Assembly: GCF_026627925.1 (NCBI RefSeq)
Contig: NZ_JAPNLE010000009.1
Coordinates: 372,001 to 436,000, forward strand
From: Cupriavidus sp. D39
Lineage (GTDB): Bacteria > Pseudomonadota > Gammaproteobacteria > Burkholderiales > Burkholderiaceae
Reading direction: 5' to 3'
DNA length: 64,000 bases
This document shows positions 46,772 through 54,194 of the stretch, in pieces; positions within the stretch are counted from its first letter, which is position 1; every line of letters begins with the position of its first letter. The notes below the pieces were generated by a model. The model was given only the letters and a program-made list of their open reading frames with translations, was not told the origin of the DNA and ran no database searches. A program made the position numbers and the translations under genes.

Positions 46772-47781
46772 ATGTCGTTACTTGTCCGCGCTGCGGCCCT
46801 CACCAATTTCAGCGAGGTCGCTCGTGCCGCCGGGCTGGATCCGGTGCGGATGCTCTTTGACGCAGGGATAAGTCCGAGCGTACTGCGCGAGCCGGACCTC
46901 ATGATTCCAGTCGAGCGTTTCGGACGCCTGCTCCAGGCGTCCGCAACCATGTCAGGCAACGAGAGTTTCGGGCTGTGCATGGCCGAGTCGCGCCTATTGT
47001 CCAATCTTGGGGCGGTAGGATTACTGATCCGCGACCAGGCAACGCTGCGCGACTCGCTTAGCATGCTGATGCGCTACCAAGCGATGCTCAATGGTGCGCT
47101 GTCGCTGGCGGTCGAGGAATGCGGCGAGCTGGTCATTATTCGCGAGGCGGTAATAGCTGGGAACGCACATCAGCCAACACGCCAAAGGGTTGAACTGGCG
47201 CTAGGGGTCATGGTGCGGTTGATACGCCAACTCCTCAAGCCCGACTGGGAGCCGCGGCGCGTATGCTTCGAGCACCCGGCGCCGCGCGACCTTAGTGTGC
47301 ACCAACGGTTTTTGGCCCTCACGTCGAGTTCGACTACGATTTCAACTGCATCATCTGCGCGAAGGCCGATCTCGATGCACGCAACCCGTCGGCCGATCCG
47401 GCCATGGTGCGCTATGCACAGCAGTTGATAGACGCGTCTGCCATGTCGCAGCAGGCGACAATGCTTGAGGACGTGCGGCGCACGATCCTGCTTCTGTTGC
47501 CCAGTGGGCGCTGCAGCATCGAACAGGTTGCCGAGCACCTGGGCGTGGTGTGCCGCACGGTCCAGCGCCGGCTGGCGGAACAGGGGCAGAGCTTCTCGTC
47601 GATCGTCAACGACATCCGCATGGAGCTTGCGACGCGTCAAGTCATCGAGAGCGATCGTCCGTTGACCGAGGTGGCGACCCTACTCGGTTTTTCCGCGCCA
47701 AGCGGATTCTCGCGCTGGTATCACGCGCAATTCGGCTGCAGCCCCAAGGAGAGCAGGGCTGCTCGCGGCGCCGTGCACTGA
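46772..47781 (+). pseudogene. AraC-family regulator (arabinose-binding-like N-terminus), frame broken once
   Basis: N-terminal domain 46772-47308 (VRAAALTNFSEVARAAGLDPVRMLFDAGI, typical of the OruR/ArgR-like AraC group) and C-terminal HTH 47404-47781 (IEQVAEHLGVVCRTVQRRLAEQG, LTEVATLLGFSAPSGFSRWYHAQFG). The frame is lost in the T5 run 47309-47313; adding one T gives RFFGPHVEFDYDFNCIICAKADLDARNP and joins the parts into a roughly 336-aa protein of normal length. It is divergent from the TauD/hydrolase operon and is the likely regulator. Confidence 0.87.
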
Positions 47782-47930
47782 CAGACAGCACCTCAGCGGG
47801 CGAGCAGTGCATAAACCTTCATAAGGCTGATGTGGGGTTGCGCGAAGATGTCGCGCAACCCTGAACGGATGCGCTACGCTGGTCAGCCTTCTACGTGGGG
47901 GTGACCCTGGCGATCATATGCGTCAGTTCG

Positions 47931-48027
47931 ATGCCGCCCGGAAGGACCTGGCACGCAACAGAAAATCAACGGTATCGCCATGCTTGTCCACCGCGCGATA
48001 GCGATATTTCCACTCGCCTCTAAAGAC
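47931..48027 (-). pseudogene. IS6-family transposase fragment
   Basis: About 32 codons reading GEWKYRYRAVDKHGDTVDFL, the catalytic-core region of IS6/IS26-type transposases. Nearly the same segment occurs in the opposite orientation at 50469-50630. Only a remnant, without ends. Confidence 0.7.
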
Positions 48028-48070
48028 CGGGTCATCCCACCGAACGCTTACAGCGACAGATCCCACCTGT

Positions 48071-48146
48071 TCAGCGGATGACTGTCATGAAAAGGCAAGT
48101 TCAGGGCGCGCAAGGTAAAGCGGGAAGTGGCGCCAGGCCAGATGAT
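48071..48146 (-). repeat. 76-base repeat, copy 2
   Basis: Reverse complement of the copy at 43386-43461 with about five differences. It lies next to the IS6-like fragment at 47931-48027 and about 95 bases before the quinone oxidoreductase start. Confidence 0.85.
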
Positions 48147-48240
48147 TGCTTAAGCACTACTCCCAACCGGGAGAGGCCACAGGCGGCATTCTCAAGCCGC
48201 CTGTGGCAATGATGATATTTGATACAAAACAGGAGACAAC

Positions 48241-49221
48241 ATGGCGAAAGTCGTTAAATTTTACGAAACGGGCGGGCCCGAGGTCCTTCGTTTTGAGGAC
48301 GTTGGCGTTGGTGAACCGGGCCCGGGAGAGGTCCGCGTCCGCCACGTGGCCGTGGGTCTGAATTTTGCTGACACCTACTTCCGCGGCGGTACTTATCAGG
48401 TTCCGCTGCCCAGCGGCCTCGGCAATGAGGCCGCCGGCGTAGTCGAGGCCGTCGGTGCCGGGGTAACCCATCTGGCGGTCGGCGACCGTGTGACCTATAC
48501 GGGCTTCATCAACACGCTGGGCGCCTACAGCACTGAGCGGCTGATCTCTGCTGCACCGCTGATCAAGCTGCCTGAGGCAATCAGTTGCGAAGCCGCGGCG
48601 GCCATGACCATGCGGGGCCTGTCCGCCGCCTACCTGGTGCGCCGGATCTACCCCTTCAAGGCGGGCGATGCCGTGCTGCTGCATGCCGCGGCAGGTGGTG
48701 TCGGCCTTATCGTTTCGCAATGGGCCAAACTGCTGGGGCTGACGGTGATCGGCACGGTTTCTACCGATGCCAAGGCTGAAGTGGCGCGCGCCCACGGCTG
48801 CGATCACACGATCAACTACAGCCATGAGGACGTGGCCAAGCGCGTGCGGGAGCTGACGGACGGAGTGGGTGTGTCCGTGGTTTTCGATAGCGTGGGCAAG
48901 GCCACCTTCATGTCCTCGCTGGACTCCCTCAAGCGCCGCGGCCTAATGGTCTGCGTGGGTACCGCTTCCGGCACGATCCCGCCGTTCGATCCGCAAATTC
49001 TGGCCCGCAAGGGCTCGCTGTACCTGACCCGCCCGGGCCTGGCCGACTATATCGCCGATCCTGCCGAAAAGGCCGAACTGGTTGATGAGCTGTTCGGCCA
49101 TGTGGCGGCAGGCCGCATCCGCATCGAGATCAATCAGCGCTATGCCCTGGAGGACGCGGTGCAGGCACATCGGGACCTGGAGGCTCGAAAGACCACCGGC
49201 TCGTCCATTTTCGTGATTTGA
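48241..49221 (+). CDS. NADPH:quinone oxidoreductase (zinc-independent MDR family, QorA-like)
   Basis: 326 aa. Medium-chain reductase fold: GEVRVRHVAVGLNFADTYFRGGTY and LGNEAAGVVEAVGAGV in the N-terminal catalytic domain, then the NADP-binding site LLHAAAGGVGLIVSQWAKLLG and the VVFDSVGKATF strand. No zinc-ligand pattern is visible, as in Qor. Reduces quinones or enoyl compounds by hydride transfer. It is followed after 224 bases by a Bug receptor gene on the same strand. Confidence 0.93.
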   Translation: MAKVVKFYETGGPEVLRFEDVGVGEPGPGEVRVRHVAVGLNFADTYFRGGTYQVPLPSGLGNEAAGVVEAVGAGVTHLAVGDRVTYTGFINTLGAYSTERLISAAPLIKLPEAISCEAAAAMTMRGLSAAYLVRRIYPFKAGDAVLLHAAAGGVGLIVSQWAKLLGLTVIGTVSTDAKAEVARAHGCDHTINYSHEDVAKRVRELTDGVGVSVVFDSVGKATFMSSLDSLKRRGLMVCVGTASGTIPPFDPQILARKGSLYLTRPGLADYIADPAEKAELVDELFGHVAAGRIRIEINQRYALEDAVQAHRDLEARKTTGSSIFVI

Positions 49222-49445
49222 GTCTTCCCCGCGAGCCGTGTCGCAGAAGAGCGCCGCGATCTTGCGAACGGTAGCGGTGGTGGTGATCGCCTTGCGGTCG
49301 CCGATCCGCGCTTCGGAAAAATGACAGCCACTATGACCGTGCTCTCGATAGCCTGAGCCGGTGGAAATTGCTTGTCGCACAGTTGGTTGGCGAGGCAGGC
49401 AACAAGTAGCAGGCTGGCTAATAGTTAAAATACATGGGGACGACA
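49222..49445. other. Intergenic, possible transposase C-terminus on minus strand
   Basis: The minus strand contains EARIGDRKAITTTATVRKIA (about 49235-49330), which has the look of a transposase C-terminal helix, but no family can be named. No intact gene. Confidence 0.3.
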
Positions 49446-50438
49446 ATGTCAGTACTGAAAAAGCTGGTCGCAGTCACGGTGTGCGCCGAGGCAGTCATTG
49501 CCTTGTGCGCGCCAGGCCCGGTGCAGGCACAGGCAGCCTGGCCCGCGCGCCCGATTCAAATGATCGTGCCGTCGTCTCCCGGATCTGGAACCGACGCGCT
49601 GGCGCGGGTCATGGCGCAGCGTCTTTCCGAATCGCTGAAGCAGGCTGTGGTCGTGGAGAACCGGCCGGGCGGCAGCGGGGTGATCGGGACTAACGCCGTC
49701 CTCAAGGCGGCTCCGGATGGCTACACGATTCTCTACACAACGGCAAGCAACATGGTGGTTGCGCCGGCTGTCATGAAGTCCATTTCCCAGGAGGCGAGAA
49801 AGAGCCTCGTGCCGATCGCGCAGACAGCTGTGGGTGGGGTGTTGCTGCTGGTGAGCCCGGATCTGCCGGTGCACGACTTGCCTGGACTCATCCAGTATGT
49901 GAGGGCGAATCCGGATAAGTACAGCTATGGCAGCTGGGCCACCGGGTCGTCCGCGCATTTGACGATGGAGTGGTTGAAGAATCAGACTGGCATGAAGACC
50001 GAACACGTCGCATATCGGACATCCAGTCAACTGCTCACCGAGCTTTCCTCGGGTGTGCTGAAGATCGGCTGGACCGATCCCAGCGTGGCGGTTCCTTTCC
50101 TGCGTTCCGGGAAGGTGCGCGGCATTGCCATTGTGGGCAACGTGCGGTCTCCCCAGCTTGCCAACGTCAAGACGTTGGCGGAACAGGGCTACAAGTTCAA
50201 TACGGTGGGATGGTTCGGCATGTTCGCGCCGGCCGGAACTAATCCGGCGACCGTGAAGCGGCTGTCCGATGAGGTCAACAAGGTGCAGGCCTTGCCGGAG
50301 ATCGCGGACCTGATGAAGAAACTGAACTTCGAGCCACCCCCGGTAAAGTCCTCCGCGCAGTTGGCCGAGGTCGTCAAGCACGATCTGCAAGTCTGGACGA
50401 CGATCGCCAACGACGCAGGGATCAAAGTCGAAGAATGA
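49446..50438 (+). CDS. Bug-family tripartite tricarboxylate transporter receptor
   Basis: 330 aa from ATG 49446, with GGGGA upstream; an ATG at 49434 is in frame but less well placed. Signal peptide MSVLKKLVAVTVCAEAVIALCAPGPVQA cleaved before QAAWPARPIQMIVPSSPGSGTDALARVM. Core Bug features: VVVENRPGGSGVIGTNAVLKAAPDGYT, SYGSWATGSSAHLTMEWL and LSSGVLKIGWTDP. No TctA/TctB membrane genes lie nearby, which is common for orphan Bug genes in Burkholderiales. Confidence 0.92.
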   Translation: MSVLKKLVAVTVCAEAVIALCAPGPVQAQAAWPARPIQMIVPSSPGSGTDALARVMAQRLSESLKQAVVVENRPGGSGVIGTNAVLKAAPDGYTILYTTASNMVVAPAVMKSISQEARKSLVPIAQTAVGGVLLLVSPDLPVHDLPGLIQYVRANPDKYSYGSWATGSSAHLTMEWLKNQTGMKTEHVAYRTSSQLLTELSSGVLKIGWTDPSVAVPFLRSGKVRGIAIVGNVRSPQLANVKTLAEQGYKFNTVGWFGMFAPAGTNPATVKRLSDEVNKVQALPEIADLMKKLNFEPPPVKSSAQLAEVVKHDLQVWTTIANDAGIKVEE

Positions 50439-50468
50439 AATGTGTCGTGCGCGGCCTTGCGGCCTGCT

Positions 50469-50630
50469 AGGGAGTATCGTTATCGCGCGGTGGGCAAGCA
50501 TGGCGATACCGTTGATTTTCGGTTGCGTGCCAGCCGGGACTACGCCGCCGCACGGCGCTTCTTCGACAAGGCGATTGACCGGAACGGCGCCCCCGAGACG
50601 GTGATCATCGAAGGCAGCACCGCCAATTAG
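50469..50630 (+). pseudogene. IS6-family transposase fragment
   Basis: About 53 codons reading EYRYRAVGKHGDTVDFRL and on through SRDYAAARRFFDKAI to GSTAN, where an in-frame TAG stops it. The sequence matches the DDE core of IS6-type transposases. Both ends are missing. Related to, and inverted relative to, the fragment at 47931-48027. Confidence 0.7.
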
Positions 50631-50973
50631 TGTTGGCCCAATCCTCGCAAGCGAAGGGAACAATTTTGACCCATTCGCCGCCATAGTCGGCCAAGCAAGG
50701 TCCGCAAGCGCTTGTGAAGCCGAAAGTCCCGGAAGTTGCTGTCGCCAACCTCGCCATCCAACCAGGTTCATCGTCCACCGGCCAGTTCTTTTGCATTCCG
50801 TCCAGTCTCAGTCCAAGGTCATGGAAAGTTAGCGGAAACCGGATCGAAGGATGTGGGCAATCGCAAGATTGGCCGGTCGCTTGCTGCGCCAGCATCATGC
50901 TTCCAGGTTGACGGCCGTATGTGCCTTGACGGGGGCTCACCGGACAGGGCGCCGCGTTGTTGTCACGAAGAGT

Positions 50974-51024
50974 CAAGTTCGAGACATCCAATGTAAAGCG
51001 GGAAGTGGCGCGAGGACAGATGAT
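50974..51024 (-). repeat. Partial third copy of the repeat
   Basis: Shares TAAAGCGGGAAGTGGCGC and AGATGAT with copy 2 in the same orientation, and AAGTTC at its left end; the middle has diverged. It ends about 40 bases before the BKACE start. Confidence 0.7.
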
Positions 51025-51065
51025 TCACACGTTGTATTCGCATTTCAACTTGGAGATCCATCATC

Positions 51066-52121
51066 ATGAACTTCCTTGACGGCCACCTGTATCCCGAGAA
51101 CCAGCAGCCGCTGATCATCACAGCCGCTCCCTATGCGCCGGGCTGGATTCCCTCAGACTTCCCGGAAGATATCCCTATCACCATGGAGGAGCAGATCCAG
51201 AAGGCGGTGGATTGCTACGAAGCCGGTGCGAGAGTGCTGCATCTGCATGTGCGTGAGCCCGACGGCAGGGGCAGCAAGCGCTTGTCCATGTTCAACGAGC
51301 TGATCGCCGGGGTGCGCGCTGCCGTGCCAGAAATGGTCATCCAAGTGGGGGGCTCTATCAGCTTCGCGCCGGAAGAAGGCCAGGGTGCCAAATGGCTTAG
51401 CGATGACACGCGGCATATGCTGGCTGAACTCGATCCGAAGCCCGACCAGGTGACGGTGACCGTCAACACCACGCAGATGAATGTAACGGAGCATGCTGGG
51501 CTGGATGACTTCAAGGGAGTTTCGCGGGGATTCCCGCACCTCTATAACACCTACAGGGACATGATCGTGCCCTCGAATCCCAGCTGGGCCGAGGAGCACA
51601 TCCGACGTTTGACAGCCGCTGGAATCCAAAGTGAGTTTCAGTGCTACAACATCAATAGCTTTGAAACGATTGAGCGGATGATTCGCCGCGGCGTTTACAA
51701 GGGGCCACTGGTGATGAACTGGGTGGCTATCAGCGGCGGCATGGATCAAGCGAACATCTACAACCTGGCAAACTTCCTGCGTGCTGCGCCGGACGGAGCC
51801 GTGATTACGGTGGAGAGTTCGGTGCTAAATGTGCTGCCCGTGAATATGATCGGCATGGCCTTGGGCCTGCACGTGCGGTGCGGCATCGAGGATGTACTTT
51901 GGAACCAGACCCGCACGGGAAAGATGAGCTCCGTCGAGCAGATCAAGCAATTAGTGCGTATCGCCGGCGAATTCGGTCGCCCCATAGCGACAGCGAAGCA
52001 GACACGAGAGATCTTGAAGCTTGGGGTCTTCTACGACACCGTGGAAGAAACGCTTCAAGCCAATGGCTTCGCACGCAATCGTAACGGTGGCAACCAAGGA
52101 TTCCTGCGTAAGCCAGACTAA
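51066..52121 (+). CDS. BKACE-family beta-keto acid cleavage enzyme (DUF849)
   Basis: 351 aa. PLIITAAPYAPGW at the start, the metal-binding ARVLHLHVREPDGRGSKRLSMF region, TVNTTQMNVTEH and ITVESSVLNVLPVNMIGMALGLHVRCGIEDVLW are features of the zinc-dependent Kce/BKACE family. The enzymes condense a beta-keto acid with acetyl-CoA and split it to acetoacetate and a new CoA ester. Length is longer than the typical 275-310 aa. A porin gene follows 136 bases downstream on the same strand. The specific keto acid is unknown. Confidence 0.9.
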   Translation: MNFLDGHLYPENQQPLIITAAPYAPGWIPSDFPEDIPITMEEQIQKAVDCYEAGARVLHLHVREPDGRGSKRLSMFNELIAGVRAAVPEMVIQVGGSISFAPEEGQGAKWLSDDTRHMLAELDPKPDQVTVTVNTTQMNVTEHAGLDDFKGVSRGFPHLYNTYRDMIVPSNPSWAEEHIRRLTAAGIQSEFQCYNINSFETIERMIRRGVYKGPLVMNWVAISGGMDQANIYNLANFLRAAPDGAVITVESSVLNVLPVNMIGMALGLHVRCGIEDVLWNQTRTGKMSSVEQIKQLVRIAGEFGRPIATAKQTREILKLGVFYDTVEETLQANGFARNRNGGNQGFLRKPD

Positions 52122-52257
52122 AGCCTTGGGGGGAATGACAGCATATGCTGTATGAGGCGACCAGCATTTTCTAGAGACGGACTCAAGCTGAAGTTGAAGT
52201 TTCCCCCATCGAACGGACTCCTAACATTTCAAAAAATGAACTAGAGGAGAAGAGTCA

Positions 52258-53460
52258 ATGAGATCGTTCAGCAAACTGAGCAAGCTTAATCATGCACTCA
52301 TCGCTGCGGGCGCAATCTGCGCCGGCAGCGCACAGGCACAGAACAGTGTGACGCTGTATGGCGTGGCGGATATGAACATTGAGTTCGCCAACCATATCGG
52401 CGCCGTTCCCAACGCAGCCAACAAGTTCAATGCGGGCCCGTCCAACAATGTCTACCGCATGAACTCCGGCGGCCTGTCCGGTTCGCGTTGGGGCTTGCGC
52501 GGCGCGGAGGATCTTGGCAATGGGGTGAAATCCGTTTTCGTTCTGGAAAGCGGCTTTAACCTGGATAGCGGCACGTCGCAGCAAGGCGGCCGCCTGTTCG
52601 GTCGCCAGGCCTACGTGGGCATCAGCACGCAGTTTGGCCAGGTGACCTTCGGCCGTCAGTACACTTCGATGTTCGAGAGCATCGCGAACTTCGTGCCGGC
52701 TGCCTTTGCCACGCAGTATGAACCGATCGTGATGCTGACCGGCGCGAACTTCCGCGAGGACAACACCATCAAGTACTCCGGCCAGTTCGGGCCGGTGTCC
52801 GCACTGGCGCACTGGTCCTTCGGTACCGGCCTGGCGTTGCCGACGATGGTGGCCAACGGCCCGCTCCTCGGCGGCAACGGCGAAGTACCGGGCCAGTTCC
52901 GCCGCGACACCGCCTATGGCGCGGCTCTGACCTACATTTCCGGTCCTGTCGGTGTGGCCGTTGCTTACGACCAGTTCAATCCGACCATTTCCAACCCGTT
53001 AACTGCTGCTGCCCTCGGCAGCGGCAGCTTCAAGAAGGCGACGGTCGCGGGAAGCTATGCGTTCGGCCCGGCAAAGATCATGGGCGGCTATCGCTGGGGC
53101 CAGAACAAGGACCAGAATGGCAGCCTGATCGAGCGCGACGACTTTTACTGGATCGGTGCCAACTACCAGGTGACGCCGGCGCTCGGCCTGACGCTTGAGT
53201 ACAACTACGACAACGTCAAGAGCTTCTTCGCCAGCAAGTCGGTGCCGAACCCATGGCAGGTTGCGTTTATCGCGGACTACACGCTTTCCAAGCGGACTGA
53301 TGTCTACCTGACCACGGCATATGCAAAGAATGCGGGTCTGGGACTGGATTCTGCGATGATCGGCTACGCGAACAGCCTTTCCCTTGGCAATAGCTACACG
53401 CTAGCCAGCGGCCAAAGCAATATGCTCGGTGTCGCCGCAGGTATTCGCCACAAGTTCTAA
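52258..53460 (+). CDS. Gram-negative general porin (Porin_4/OmpC family)
   Basis: 400 aa with signal peptide (MRSFSKLSKLNHALIAAGAICAGSAQA), mature start QNSVTLYGVADMNIEFANH, loop-3-like region GRQYTSMFESIANFVPAAF and C-terminal GIRHKF ending in Phe. It belongs to the same family as the porin at 16662-17756 but is clearly different in sequence. AGAGGAGAAG lies before the start. It is probably cotranscribed with, or induced beside, the BKACE gene for uptake of its substrate. Confidence 0.93.
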   Translation: MRSFSKLSKLNHALIAAGAICAGSAQAQNSVTLYGVADMNIEFANHIGAVPNAANKFNAGPSNNVYRMNSGGLSGSRWGLRGAEDLGNGVKSVFVLESGFNLDSGTSQQGGRLFGRQAYVGISTQFGQVTFGRQYTSMFESIANFVPAAFATQYEPIVMLTGANFREDNTIKYSGQFGPVSALAHWSFGTGLALPTMVANGPLLGGNGEVPGQFRRDTAYGAALTYISGPVGVAVAYDQFNPTISNPLTAAALGSGSFKKATVAGSYAFGPAKIMGGYRWGQNKDQNGSLIERDDFYWIGANYQVTPALGLTLEYNYDNVKSFFASKSVPNPWQVAFIADYTLSKRTDVYLTTAYAKNAGLGLDSAMIGYANSLSLGNSYTLASGQSNMLGVAAGIRHKF

Positions 53461-53580
53461 AGACAGCCCAACGGCATGTGACAAGGTCTTATTTGCGCAG
53501 TGGTGCAGGCAGTCCTGCGGAATGCTCGCGTGCATGCATCATAGGCTCGTTGTGCTGCCTCGGCGGCCTGCAACGCAAGG

Positions 53581-53611
53581 GCCTCGCCACCTTGGTGACG
53601 GGGCTTTTTTT
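53581..53611 (+). terminator. Rho-independent terminator
   Basis: Eleven-base imperfect stem (GCCTCGCCACC with GGTGACGGGGC, one mismatch, one G-T pair) followed directly by seven T. It lies 120 bases after the porin stop. Confidence 0.7.
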
Positions 53612-53797
53612 CCTTGCTGATCGTCAAACCGCGGGATGCAGCCTCGCGCAGGCCGATGGCCGAGTTCGACCCAAAGGAGTTCAGTCATGATTGACCGGAC
53701 GTATCGGCGTCGAAGGCCTTCATAACAAGAGCGGCCATCAATCCGGCCCCGAGGCAAGGCTCCTTGTGCAAGCCATCGAGAGGTTTGCATAATCGGC

Positions 53798-53880
53798 TCA
53801 GTGTCCGAGGATGTCGCCGAGGAATGCCCGGGTGCGTTCGTGCTTCGGGTTTTGGAAGGACTGTGCAAACGGCGAGCATG
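53798..53880 (-). pseudogene. C-terminal fragment of an amino-acid ABC transporter ATPase
   Basis: The minus strand reads SPFAQSFQNPKHERTRAFLG and then DILGH with a stop. This is the usual tail of GlnQ-type ATPases (helix after the H-loop, ending xxRTRxFLxxIL). The rest of the gene is absent, so this is debris from a rearrangement. Confidence 0.6.
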
Positions 53881-54194
53881 GTTGTCCAAGGCGAGCATCC
53901 CCCTGACGACAAAAATGCAATTAATCGCCAGGATTCCTACCTCAACCTTAAACTGAGAAGGGCAGTTCAAGGTTTATCCGTTACCGGTGAAGATTCCAGA
54001 GGTCGAAGTCACGGTCCATTGGCATGAGAGCTTCAACAATGACGAAGGTAGCCGGTGGCTGCGTGAACTGATCATCGAAACCTTGAGGGAATAGTTCGGA
54101 CAGGAGGCCACCCCAACAGCACGGCGGCGGGCCAGTCTTGCGACGAAAGGCAAGGGGGCATTTAATTACCTGGAGGACGTCCAGGGAGGCTCCC

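Larger units (their letters stand above)
50439..51065. other. Gene-poor stretch with IS6-like fragment and repeat copy 3
   Basis: About 630 bp. It includes the IS6-like fragment at 50469-50630 and the third repeat copy at 50974-51024. Between them the minus strand is open (for example WPVDDEPGWMARLATATSG) but I do not recognise a product, so it is treated as debris. Confidence 0.5.
53461..54194. other. Gene-poor stretch after the porin
   Basis: About 730 bp with a terminator-like hairpin at 53581-53611 and a fragment of an ABC transporter ATPase on the minus strand at 53798-53880. No intact gene is supported. The promoter of the cyclase/ATPase gene must lie at its right end. Confidence 0.55.

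Noticed and set aside
43386..48146. Functional composite transposon bounded by the inverted 76-base repeats
   Set aside because: No intact transposase or matching target duplication was found; only decayed pieces are present.
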